Shown here piece after piece: positions 48,191 through 59,777 of a DNA stretch of 64,000 bases. Numbering within the stretch: the first letter of the stretch is position 1; every line of letters begins with the position of its first letter. The stretch spans positions 1 to 64,000 of the forward strand of contig PHFE01000028.1 in the NCBI GenBank assembly GCA_002796755.1, written 5' to 3'. The notes under the pieces are model-generated. The model made no database searches and had not been told where the DNA came from. It saw only the letters and a program-made list of their open reading frames with translations. Made by a program: the position numbers and the translations under genes. This DNA comes from Paracorniculantispora psalliotae (Eukaryota; Ascomycota; Sordariomycetes; Hypocreales; Cordycipitaceae).

Positions 48191-50774
48191 ATGGCGACGG
48201 ACGTCGAAAAGGACAAGGCAGCCAGGCGACGCAGAGACAAGGTGCAGCTGTCGTGCAATCTATGCCGCAAGAGAAAGCAAGTTGCCCCCTTCTTCTCGAA
48301 AATGTTTCCAAAGAGAGTACATATTAACGCAATGGCCTCCCTCACAGACTGCGATGCAATCGCGTACAGCCCTGCTGGAACTGCTCCTCGCGCGGCCTCG
48401 CCTCGACATGCACATTCCCCGAGAACAGTGACGTGCCGCCCGCACCGACCGACGGCGGCGGCGGCGGCGCAACGAAAGCCTCCAGCTTCCAGGATCGCAT
48501 CAACCACCTCGAGAGCCTCGTCGTCCAGCTCCTGAACCAAGACGACAACAACAGCGGCGGCGGCGGCAGCAGTACGGCCAACACGAAGCCTGCGCCGCAG
48601 CTCTGCGCCAAATGCGCCGGGCCACTACGCGACGACTCGTCGCGATCTACGACGCATCAGCCGACGACGCCCGCGTCGTCCACGACCTCGCCGCCGCCGC
48701 CGCCGCCACGCGGGGCGTCGCATGCGCCCGACGTCGGCAAGCTACAGATTGACAGCGCCCGGAGCGCGTACGTCAGCAGCCCGCACTGGAGCGCCGTGCT
48801 GAGCGGGCTGTCGGAGCTCAAGAGCTTCTGGCCAACGGCGGGGGCGGAGGACGAAGACGGCGGCGAGGAGACAGACGACTTCTTCCCCGGCGACCAGACC
48901 GACAACCAATATTACAAGGCCGAGCCGGACGACTACGAGTCGCCGCTGCAGAATATACCGGCCGCGCCAACGGGGAAAAGGCGCTTCCAACTGCTGTTTG
49001 GCGGGTACAGAAAGCAGTCGCTGGAGGAGATCCTGCAGGTGATGCCGCCGCGGGCGGTGGTCGACCGTCTGGTGCTGTTATACTTTAACAACATGATGCT
49101 GCCACGTACGCTCACATCGTCATACAATCAGTCCGCGGAGCTTTCACTAACATTACATCGCAGTTGCTGTTATTCATTCAGGAAGCTTCCTTGCTCAGGT
49201 AAGAGTTATTCATCAGCAGCTGGAACCCGTTCTAACTCGCCTCGCAGTATGAAAAGTTCTGGAAATCACCATACGAGACGCCTGTTCTCTGGATCGCCAT
49301 GCTGCTCGGCATCATGAGCGTCGCCAGCCGGACCGAAGCCGCCTGGGCGCGCTACGCCTACGGCCCGCCACCGCCGCCGTTCTCCTCCTCTCCCGGCGGC
49401 GGCGGCGGCGGCCCTTCCTCCACCACCACCACCCAGCCTCCGCTCTCCTCCCCGTTCCCACTCTCCACGCCGCCCTTTGTCGACGAGGTCGTCGCGTGCC
49501 TCATCCTCGGCGAGTACACCAAGGGGGGCGCGTACGCCATCGAAGCGCTGCTGCACTACCAGTTCCTCGAGGTCACCTCCTCGGCCGACGGCCACGCCGA
49601 CGCCTGGCTGCTCTCCGGCGTTGTCACCCGCCTCGCCTACCGCATGGGCTACCACCGCGACCCGTCGCACTTCCCCTCCCTCTCCGCCTTTGAGGGCGAG
49701 GCGCGCCGCCGGCTGTGGATCACGGTGCATGCCATGGACACGATGCTGTCGGCGCAGATGGGCCTGCCGCGGCTCATCAAGGCCGGGTCCGCCGACGTGC
49801 GGCTGCCGCGCAACCTGCACGACGCCGACTTCGGTCCGGCGTGCCAGGAACTACCCCCCGAGCGGCCCTGGACCGACCTCACCCCGACGCTTCACCTCAT
49901 CGCCAAGCACCGCCTCTTCTCCGCCATTGGCGCCATCACGGACATGAACATGAGCATCGGCCCCGAGTGCCCCGCGCCGACGTTTGCGTTGGAGAGGGAG
50001 CGCACGCGCATGCTCCAGGAGACGTACGACCAGGTGCCCGAGCAGTGCAAGTTCCACAGCATGCTGGGCTGCATCGCCGATAAAGCCGCCGACATCATCC
50101 ACCGCATCGGCGCGAGCGCGCTGCTGCAAAAGGGCATCATCGCGATCCACTGGCACCGGCTCATGGCGCGCGACGCGCGCGAGGAGGCCGAGCAGCTGCG
50201 CGCCATGGTAACGCCCGCCGATAGAGTGCACGTCCGCCGGTCGTACGCGCTGTGCATCGACGCTGCGATGAAGGTGCTCGGCTTCCAGTCCATCGTGGAG
50301 ACGGAGTCGCGGCCCGGCGGCGGGCTGTTCCCGCAGCGCATCCAGGCGTCGTCCATCATCAAGCACGAGTTTCTCATGAGCACCGTCGTGCTGTGCCGGC
50401 ACATGTACCGCGTGGCCGCGGGCCCGTTTGGCTCGCCGCTGCTGGAGGTGGCGCTGGAGACGGCCGGTGAGGAAGAAGGGGAGGACGAACGCGGCGTGGT
50501 GCTGCCGGAGCCGCAGACGGTTGAGGCGGCGCTGCGTCACTCGCACAGCCTCTGGAAGAGGGCCAGCGCTGTGTCGTCGGAAGCGAAACGCATATCGTCC
50601 ATCCTCGACGCGTTGTTTAGGAAGCTGGGGGTTCCGACGACGTCGTCGCCGTCGAGCGAAGCGTTCCTGGCGTCGCCGTCGCCGTTTGACGGCATCGACC
50701 CTGGGCTTGCGCTGCTCGATGAGTTTGGTCTGCTGCACCACCTGCAGGACATGAACAACTGCTTCGACATGTAA
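48191..50774 (+). CDS. Zn2Cys6 fungal-specific transcription factor
   Basis: Four exons, 48191-48276, 48348-49105, 49164-49198 and 49248-50774, encode 801 residues. The binuclear cluster is C22-x2-C25-x6-C32-x5-C38-x2-C41-x8-C50 (CNLCRKRK, LRCN, PCWNC). The first intron splits it and has a GC donor, GCAAGT, which is the only way to join AGA-AA to A-CTG-CGA and restore the cluster. A coiled-coil-like FQDRINHLESLVVQLLNQ follows. A Gly/Pro/Ser-rich linker and acidic segment (about 150-240) precede the fungal regulatory domain (about 260-640), with the familiar GEARRRLWITVHAMDTMLSAQMGLPRLI stretch. Exon 3 is 35 nt. High GC content (long runs of GCC/GGC) gives large antisense open frames that are not genes. 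Targets are unknown; neighbours give no clue. Confidence 0.88.
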
Positions 50775-51278
50775 ATCAATACACTCCACTCAACATTTTT
50801 TTAATATTTGTACAAGATACCCAAATATATACATATATGATAATATATTTTTACCAAATGTTTTTGCTGATTTGCCCAAGGTCCATGTCATGTACTGTGC
50901 CGCCTGATTAGGAGACCAAAATGTCCTTTGCAGCAAAGAGGGCAGAGTTGAAAAAAACAGATGCGTAGAAATCAATAACTCCGGGCCGTAATTCGTATAC
51001 ATCGGCCGTAACTTCGTAAGCTGAAACTCCAACACTAGTCGGTATATAATAGTGTATAATCAAAACAATTAAAAACAAACATGAAAAAAACACCGATGCA
51101 CCGATCGCAAAGCATTGTCGCCAGAATCTTGTCGCTTGTGTAATGATTTGCGTTTTCGAAAGTAGTTCGTCCTCTATTTGCCCCCCTTCGTGATCCGCTT
51201 CAAAAGTCATAGTAATAGTAAGTAGTGTTGTTGATGCCGTCGTCGGACGACATCGTGGAAAGGGGCCGTGTGGGAATG
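50775..51278. other. convergent intergenic region
   Basis: 504 bp, AT-rich near 50790-50870, between the 3' ends of the Zn2Cys6 gene and WC-2. No gene seen. Confidence 0.6.
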
Positions 51279-52848
51279 TCAGCTTGCAGTACCAAAGTCC
51301 GTGGTAGGTGTCTGCTGAGAACCGCCGTTGAGCTTGCTGCGCTTCTTTTCTTTCTTCGCCCAGCGAAGACCGCAGGCATTGCATAGAGTCTTTGGTCCGC
51401 TCGGTCCTTTTCGCCATTCGGGTGAATCAAGCGTACCTAGAGGGACTGCGTTAGAATCAAGCAGGTAGTGGCAGCGTATATCGTGACTTACCGCAGTCGG
51501 TGCAAACATATTCCTCCGACAGCTTGACTTTCTTCTTCTTTTCGCCGAGTCGACCGTCTCGATCTTTGGGAATAGCAATACCAGCATCGCCTTTGATCAG
51601 AGCCGGGCTGGTGTTTCCAGTAGTGATGCCGCGGCTGCGCTCGCCTTCTATGTAGCGCAAGCCCGTGAGCATCTCAATCGTTTCTGCATGGGACGCGCCC
51701 TCGTAGCGGGCCATTTTATCGCGCAGGGAATCTCGACGCCCGCCAGCAGTGGAACCTTCGAGGTTTTCTCTTGTGAGTGCGCCGTTGAAGAGGGAGTTGT
51801 CTGATGTGCCGGTCATTGCGGTGTCGCCGTTGCGAGCGCTGTATAGCGGGGTGGAAGAGGCGCCGGCGAATTCAGAAGGACTGAGGTTGGAGGTGGCGGC
51901 AGACTGGCTCATGGTTTGTGACATTTGCTGGCGAGTTTCGTCGGCATCCACTTCCTCCTCGCGCTGCAGCTCAGCAATGCGGCGTTTGAGGCGCTCATTT
52001 TCGATCTTGTGTTCGAGGAAGGAGTCGAGGAGAGCGGCATTTCGAGTCGGATAGGGACGGGCGACAAGGAAGACGGCCTGGCAGAAAGGAGACTGGTTGT
52101 TGGGGTTAGGCGCAAATTTGGCGGCGGCAATGTGGGAATGGCCGACAGCCTCGAAGATGGCGTAGACACCGTCCTTTTTCTTTAACCGGTAGAAAATACG
52201 TAACGTGTTGCCGGAGGCGATGGTCTCGTTGAGCTCAGAGACGAAGACTCCCTGGTCGTCGGGGTGTATGAGGTCCTTGAGGAAGACGTCTCGCAGTTCG
52301 TCCTCTGCATATCCGGCGACCTCGGCGACGCTGCGGGAGACAAACTTGAGGCGGCCGTTGGCGTCGAGAATGTGCAGCCAGTCGCGAATCTCCTCGACAA
52401 TCTTGGCGGGCCAGTTCCGGCGCTTTGTAAATTCGTTTAGTGTGCTTGTGCCGGGATTCGAGAGCTGCATGGGCTGGGGAGGTCCGTCGAGGGGCGAAGG
52501 ACCGCCGCCAGGCACATTCTCCTCACCGAGGTTGGTGGGATTGACCTGGCCATGGTCGCCGCTGCCCATGATGGCGTCGAGGGCAAAGTCGGGGTTGAAG
52601 GCATCGGCGATGGAGCCCTCGGCGGAGGTGAAGCCCATGTTCAGGTCTGAGGTGAAGTCCTGGAACATCTGCGCGTCGGCGAAGCGCATGGCAGCATCGC
52701 CTGCGAAGGCGCCGGGGTTGTCGGGGCCGGCAGTGGCGGGGGACATGATGATGGGATGCTGGGAGGCGGCGGCATCTGGAAGAAAGTCTAGATTAATGTT
52801 GTGAAAGGACTGATAGCCGTTCGGGGGCGGCGGCTGTCCGTGGGACAT
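51279..52848 (-). CDS. wc-2: White Collar-2 blue-light regulator (PAS plus GATA zinc finger)
   Basis: Two exons, 52848-51492 and 51436-51279, encode 504 residues; the 55-nt intron has an ATTCTAAC branch site and falls inside the zinc finger. A single PAS domain covers about 155-268 (WLHILDANGRLKFVSRSVAEVAGY, LIHPDD, FYRLKKKDG). A coiled-coil-like LEHKIENERLKRRIAELQREEE follows, then a disordered Ser/Thr-rich linker. A KKKKVKL basic patch precedes the GATA finger C449-x2-C452-x18-C471-x2-C474, whose tail is LRWAKKEKKRSK. This domain order is that of WC-2 (BLR2 in Trichoderma), which pairs with WC-1 to form the light-responsive and circadian transcription complex; WC-2 lacks the flavin LOV domain. 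Neurospora WC-2 is slightly longer. The stop at 51279 was kept because no good splice site extends the frame to the MSSDDG-type reading downstream. Confidence 0.94.
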
Positions 52849-55451
52849 GATGGAGGAGCCGGCCGCGCCAGCAATGGCATCTGGCAGGCAGGCTGGGATG
52901 GTTTCGGACGCAGCAGCTCCCAGGCGGGCTGATGCAGCTTCTGGGTGGCCAGTGGGGGGTCCAGAGAGGCCGCGACCACGAGAGACGGCAAGCTAGCGGT
53001 AGAAGGTGGTGGCGAGCCCTGGACGCAGGGCGGGGGGTATCGTGAAGTCGAGATGTCGAATGAGTCGCGTCTGCAGGGGTTGACGAGCGAAGCAGACGCC
53101 TACGGGGGAGGAGAAGGGCGGCAGCTTGCAGAAAGCAAAAAAAGGACAAGTAGAAAAAAAGCAGCCTCTGCGAAGCGGAGGTGGAGGGGAGCGAATGCTT
53201 TTGGGCAGAGTTGGTACAGTACACGTCCTTGGTGCTGGTGGCACCCTCTGTACTAGCACTGCTAGCAGGGAATGATAAGCGGGCTGGCAGCAGCGAGAGC
53301 TTACAATGCGTGCCTAATACCTAATACCTAGGTAGGTATGGGAACTCTCCAAGCACATCAGCCACAAAAACCAGACAGCTTGTGGAAGGGCAGCGAATTA
53401 GCGTGCTGGAAGCTGCATGCGCTGCGAATTGGGCTGCGTGGAAGTGATGCTGTGCCTGGCCTTCTTTTTTACAAGGTACACATGTTCAGGGTCCGTTGAG
53501 GGGTCCAAAAGGCCGGAGCAAATCCTCCTGGCGGAAAAGTGGACGGGCAGCTATACAGTGGCTCTATCTGCATCAGTTTCGCAGCCTTTGACCCAAGTCA
53601 AGCAGCGAAGCAAGAAAGAAAAAAATGAGTCGAAAAAAGATTGGGCCAGACGAATAGACGGCAGCAGTAGCATTCTGATTCCTTTTTTTAGTTGCAGCGT
53701 GTTTTGGATGGAGCAGATCGATGCGGGACAGGAGCCACGGGGGGACAGTTGGGGGGTCCGCATCCACTGAGACACCTGTAATATGTCGCTAGCAGGAAGG
53801 CTCAGGCTGTTTTCAGGTCCACTTCAGCGCCCGAGCGCCCTGTACGGCCCCGGCATGGCAAATTGCACCGCGTTGCAAGGCATTTTGGCCTTTTTCGCCT
53901 TTGTGGCGCATGGAAAAGTCGCCGGAATGGCATTCCCACGCCCATCGTCTTTTATTTGCCACTCACACTCACACATTTGATCGCCACCTCAACCCTCCAG
54001 CCACCCACACACACACAACCACTCCTATCAAGGCAACACCAGGCTCGCTGCCTCACCGCGTACGCGGCGTCGGCTTCTGCCTCTGCTTCTTCTTCTTTTT
54101 CATTTAATATCTTCCCCTCTCACTACTCGCCAAATTTCACTCCGCGTATCCGCTCCTTATAATCATAAAAGAGGGGATCTTCTATTACCAACCAGTCGTA
54201 ACGGTTGCTCGCGACTGCACCATACGGAGCCCACGCTTTTTAATGTTACATATCAAGCCACAACCACCCTGCGCTACCTCTTCTCTCGTGGTTCCTCTCC
54301 TCTTATCCTTATTGCACTCGCCCAATCGCCTTGTTGACCGCAGTCACTAATCCAATAGCGCTGTGCGTTTCGCCTTTCTGTCCCCTGTGCGCACCACCTC
54401 TGAGCAACCGTCAGCTTTGCTCTTCGACAGTCTCGACTCGCCTTCCCCTCTGCGTGTGCTCATCATCGCATAGCCTATTTTCCTACTCGCAACCCTGCTG
54501 TCTTACACCAAACTGCTCTCGCAAAATCAGCCCCTCCTCGCTTCTGCCATGGTCGCTTCCTATGCCGTAAAGGCTCAACGGCGGTCTGATCTGCCCCGCG
54601 CCACCAGAAACGGCGAACATGTTGTGTAGATCTCCCGGCCCTCGTGATTTCTTCATGCCTCGCCCATTGTTGCACAGCATACATAGTGCTTGTGCCCCGT
54701 GGCTACTTGGCCCGCCGCGGTGAGGCACTTGAAGATCCTGCCGCACGCCCGTGCCCGGTGCTTGCGACTCTCCTAGCATTACCACATTCTCGCCCCCAAA
54801 GAGTTTCTCCTCGATCCGGTTCCGTCCGTCCGTTGCTCTGGCCAAGATCTGGCCGGCGAATAGTGCGGCGACTGGTGCGCCGCGGATGAGTATCGGAAGC
54901 CCGCTTTCCATCGCCGAAAGTTTGGCCATTCTGGTCAGCTCGACCTGGAGGGGCATTGGCGACTTCTTGCCCCAGACCATAGTTGTATTCAAAATGATGC
55001 TTGTCGATTTCAAAATGGTGCTTGTAGATGCTCACCAGCATATCTGTATCTCCTCAGGCGCAAGCAACCCCTCATGCAGCCACTTACTCTTTCTTACACT
55101 GATATCTAAGGCATCCGGTGTCCATGAGCTTCTACACTCAACCACCGGCTCTCTACCATCTATCAGAAAAATGTTCTTCTACAAAATAATTTTGTTTCCG
55201 TCGTGTCATTGAATTTTTATCAGGAGGCGACTCTGTAGAGTTCATGTTCATCTCTTTGCCTCACGCAATGGCCAGCACGTGAGCACGCATCACCGTTAAC
55301 GCGTGACTGGAGAGCGACCGCGTTTGGGCTGCTTGCTTGCCTAGAATTGACCCACATTCAAGCAACCACCAGCCCAGACATCCATCCATTGATTCTTCGT
55401 CGCCAGCTCTGTTTTGGATGAAACTGGTCCTGGATCTTCCAGGCATTGAAC
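52849..55451. promoter_or_regulatory. divergent region, wc-2 / rad50
   Basis: 2.6 kb. Near wc-2 the minus strand is pyrimidine-rich (about 52990-53200). On the plus strand a pyrimidine-rich tract runs from about 53940 to 54560. A short repeat CCTAATACCTAATACCTAGG lies at 53313-53332. A 20-bp near-perfect tandem repeat (TTCAAAATGATGCTTGTCGA then TTCAAAATGGTGCTTGTAGA) lies at about 54988-55027. A minus-strand open frame from ATG 54980 to 54483 (165 codons) has gene-like codon use but no recognisable family; it is listed under findings and not called as a gene. Confidence 0.5.
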
Positions 55452-58400
55452 ATGTCGCGGATTGAGAAGCTCTCCATTTCTGGCGTCCGGTCGTTCAGCC
55501 CGGCCTGCCGTGAAGCCATCCAATTCAACACACCACTGACCCTCATCGTTGGCTACAACGGTTCGGGAAAGACAACCATCATCGAATGCCTCAAGTATGC
55601 CACGACCGGCGAGCTGCCGCCCAACAGCAAGGGTGGCGCATTCATCCACGACCCAAAGGTACGCCATGCACACGGGCATCTGACTCAGGGCTAACATTGC
55701 CTAGCTATGCGGCGAAAAAGAAGTCATGGCCCAGGTTAAGCTTCAGTTCCGTTCGATCAACGACCGTCAACATGTCGCTACCAGAAGTCTGCAGCTTACG
55801 GTGAAGAAAACGACGCGCTCTCAAAAAACTCTCGACTGCTCCCTTGTCGTGGTAAACAATGGCGAGAGAACAACCACTTCGACCAGAGTAGCGCAGCTCG
55901 ACGAAATGATCCCCGAACGACTTGGCGTCTCGCCCGCAATCCTCGATGCTGTCATTTTCTGCCACCAGGATGAATCTTTGTGGCCCCTCAGCGAACCCGC
56001 CGCCCTCAAGAAGCGATTCGACGAAATATTTGAAGCTCTCAAGTATACCAAAGCCATTGAGAACCTCAAAGTGCTGCGCAAAAAGCAAGTCGAAGAACTT
56101 GGCAAGCTTCAAAACGACGAGGCCCATAACAAGGTCAACAAGGACAGAGGCGAACGTGCCGAAAAGCGTATGACTGGCCTCCAGGCCGAGATCGAAGGCG
56201 CTCGTGAAAAGTGTGAAACAATCACGGCCGAAATGCAGGAGACTCAAGATAAAATCAAACAAAAACACGAGCAAGCAAACACCTTTTTGCAGATTGTGCA
56301 GAACCTCGACAACAAACGCGACCAGCTTGAATATCGACAAGATGCCGTCAACGAGCTACGGCAAACATTTACTGAGCTTCCCGAAGACGATGCGGCTCTT
56401 GAGCGCCAGCTTGTACAGTACAAAGACAGTATGCGACGCCAAGACGAAGAGGTGAAACGGAATGAGACACAAAACAAAGAACTCCAGGAAGATCTTAGCA
56501 AGTCACGCAAAAGTCTTTCTACCAAGCTTGCAGAGCAGGGCAAGCATCAGTCGGACAAGGAAAAGCATGAACGCCAGCTCAAGATGCGCATGGAAATGGT
56601 CCAAGAGGCTGCTCAGCGCCATGGTTTCCGTGGATTTGATGATGATCTAACCAACGAGCTCATCAAACAGTTCAACGAGAAAATTCAGAAGCTTCTTGCC
56701 GAGAAAAAGAGAGAATTGGAGCGCCTGCAAAAGGAAAATGCAGCAGAGCTTGACAAAGCGTCTGCCACTATTTCAGAACTCGAGGGACAAAAGGCTGGAA
56801 GAACTCAGGACCGAGTTTCCGCCAAGCAGCGGATGGGCGCAATTGAAAAACGAACCATTGTTTTGCAGAACGAATCCTCTTCCATCGATGTCGATGAAGG
56901 TCTCAAGGCTGTGCTTGACGGCCAACTGGGGGAGCTGGAGAGCAAATTCTCACAAATTCAGCAGGAATTTGAGAAAGCCGCTTGGGATAAACAGATTTCA
57001 GACGAAAATGCGAAGCTGTGGCAACTCGAGAGCGAAAACGACAAGCTAGGAAAAGAGCTTATCGAGTGCACTCGCCTTGCCTCTGAACGAGCTCAGCTCG
57101 ACTTTCGAAAGAAGGAGCTTTCTGATCGTAAGCTCAAGCTGACAACGCTCACCGAGACCTGGAAATCGAAGCTAGACAAGATCGTTGGCAGCGATTGGTC
57201 TCCGGAAGAACTGGAAGGCAAATTTCAGACGCTGCTTGCGGCTCAGACCAAAGCTCTCCAAGACGCCCGCCAGCAACAAGACCAAACACGTCAAAAGCAA
57301 GGCAAAGTAGAATATAGACTCAAGACGGTCAAGGAGACATACGAGAAGAAGCAAGCAGAACAAAATGAGTGCAAGAAGCAGGTACTCGAAGCCCTCCGAG
57401 CCGTGCGAGACTCAGCTGTAATGGAAGACTATACAGAAGAAGTGTCGGCGACGGAACAGCAGCTGGAAACATTGCGAGATGATCTCATTCTCATCGATGC
57501 CCTCAAGGACTACTACGCCAAGTGTAAACGTGCGCTTGATGCAAAGAAAATGTGTCTTCTCTGTGATCGGCATTTTGACGACAATCAGGCCGGTAGCATC
57601 GACCGATTGCGTCAAAAGATCGACAAGCATCTGAACTCCAAGGCGAAGCTCGAAGCCGAGCAAGATCTTAGCGAGACTTCATCCAATTTACAGACGCTTG
57701 TTGCGGTGCGGAGCCAGTATGAAACACATGAAAGGTTGGCCAAAGAGTTGCCCGAGCTGCGTGAGGAGCGCCTGTCAGTCGAGAGCGATTATGAATCGAT
57801 AGAGAGACTGCTCGAGGAGCACGATGCCACAGTTGCAGCAGAGGAAGAAAAGCAGCGCGATATGGAAGACATGTCCAAGACTGTCAACAACATTTCCCAG
57901 ACAATTCGGGAGATTCAGGAATCTGAGAATCAGGTTGAGCGCATCGCCTCGCAACAGCAATCTGCCGGCGCCGGCCGTAGTGCGGACGAGATTCACGAGC
58001 TTCAAGGGACAGTGTCAGAGCAAATGCGGACCTCTAAGAACCGAGTGACAAAGCTCACAAATGACCGCCAAAGAGCTCGAGACCAGATCAGTGGCATTGA
58101 ATTGGAGAAGAGCGAACTGCGCAACAAGATCAGCCTTACGTCTGGCCAGCTTGACAAGAAGAAGGACTTGCTTACTCAAATCCAAAATCTGAAGGAAGAA
58201 CAGACTCATCAACGAGAAGCCATCCAACGCGCCGATGAAGAGTTGGAAAAGGTCGAGCCTCGGATTGTGGAGGCGCGCTCCATACGTGACGAAACGTTGA
58301 AGCGTGGCAGAGCCAAAGAGCAAACCATTACGGAAAATCGAGACTCGGTTGCAACATCGATCAATGAGATCAGGATGATTGAGTCTGATATCCAAGATTA

Positions 58401-59421
58401 CGAAGATCGCGGGGGTGCTTCCAATTTGGCGTCAAACCAGCGTGCGATTGCCACTCTAGAGCAGAGCATCACGACGACCGAAACTGAAATCACAGAGCTC
58501 ACTCAACGGACGAACAAGCTGAAGCAAGACATTGACAACGGCGATCGCACAAAGAAGAATGTCAGTGACAACCTCAACTACCGCAAGCATTTGAGGACGT
58601 TGGAAGTCCTGAGAGAAGAAATCAGCGAGTTGGAAGATCGCAACGCCCACGAGGACTATGAGCGTCTACAAGGCGAGGCGCGGACGTTTGAGAATCAAGC
58701 CAACCGCCTTCTCGCGGAGCGAGGCTCCGTCATGGGCGCGATGAAGACCAAAGACGAAGAGCTGGACCGGCTTCTCAAAGAGTGGGAGATGGACTACAAG
58801 GACGCCAAGCAAAAGTACCGAGAATCGCACATTCGCGTGGAGACGACCAAGGCGGCGATTGAGGACCTTGCGCAGTGCGGCGCGGCCGTCGACAAGGCCG
58901 TGATGCAGTTCCACGCCATGAAGATGGCCGAGGTCAACCGCATCGCCGGCGAGCTGTGGCAGAGCACGTACCAGGGCACCGACATTGACACGATCCTGAT
59001 CCGGTCCGACAACGAGGGCACGACGGGCCGGCGCAACTACAACTACCGCCTGTGCATGGTCAAGCAGGACGCCGAGATGGACATGCGCGGCCGCTGCTCG
59101 GCCGGCCAAAAGGTGCTCGCCAGCATTATTGTCCGCCTCGCCCTCGCCGAGTCCTTTGGCGTCAACTGCGGCCTCATCGCCCTCGATGAGCCCACCACCA
59201 ACCTCGACCGCGACAACATCAAGAGCCTGGCCGAGAGCCTGCACGGCATCATCCGCGCGCGGCAGGCGCAGAGCAATTTCCAGCTAATTGTGATTACTCA
59301 CGACGAGGACTTTTTAAGGCACATGCGTTGTAGTGATTTCTGCGACAGCTTCTTCCGCGTGAAGCGTGATGAGAAGCAGAATAGCGTCATTTCCCGCGAG
59401 AGCATCACCAAGATTTTTTAA
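55452..59421 (+). CDS. rad50: DNA repair ATPase Rad50
   Basis: Two exons, 55452-55658 and 55705-59421, encode 1307 residues, close to yeast Rad50 (1312). The 46-nt intron has a GGCTAAC branch site and lies after IHDPK. Walker A is GYNGSGKTT at 34-42. The Q-loop region is VIFCHQDESLWPL. Long antiparallel coiled coils flank the zinc hook C686-LL-C689 (MCLLCDRHF). The signature motif RCSAGQKVLASIIVRLALAESF and Walker B LIALDEPTTNLD (D1230) close the ATPase head. Rad50 joins Mre11 and Nbs1/Xrs2 to tether and process DNA double-strand breaks, start end resection, activate ATM/Tel1 and keep telomeres. The ATG at 55452 is used; a longer frame begins only at TTG. It converges with the PPP4R2 gene with 356 bp between stop codons. 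Confidence 0.97.
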
Positions 59422-59777
59422 CCGCTTTAGCTGTTGTTGTTGTTGATATGTTTTTGTTCTTATTGTATGAGTACATTTAGTTTGCGATAATGTGTAAATG
59501 AGAGAAGCATACTGTTATATTCATCCACGTGAGCCAAGTTTTCATTTTGAATCTGAATTATATTGACATGTAAAATATGCGACATCAATATTGTCAAAAG
59601 TCTCTCTTTTTTTATATCAATGGTATCAACAAAGACAAATAAAACAAATATAGCAACATATAAAGCGAACTTGCAAAAGTGTACAAATGCAACCCCAATA
59701 TCATACCTTTCACGCCATGAAAAAGAACCCATCATCACAGTTCGTCGCTGTTACAAAATTCAACCCTTTCGAAAAAT
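59422..59777. other. convergent 3' flanks of rad50 and PPP4R2
   Basis: 356 bp, AT-rich, with no gene. Both poly(A) regions must fall here. Confidence 0.6.

Noticed and set aside
49266..50789. long minus-strand frames opposite the Zn2Cys6 gene
   Set aside because: Arg/His/Ala-rich shadows of a GC-biased exon; no domain.
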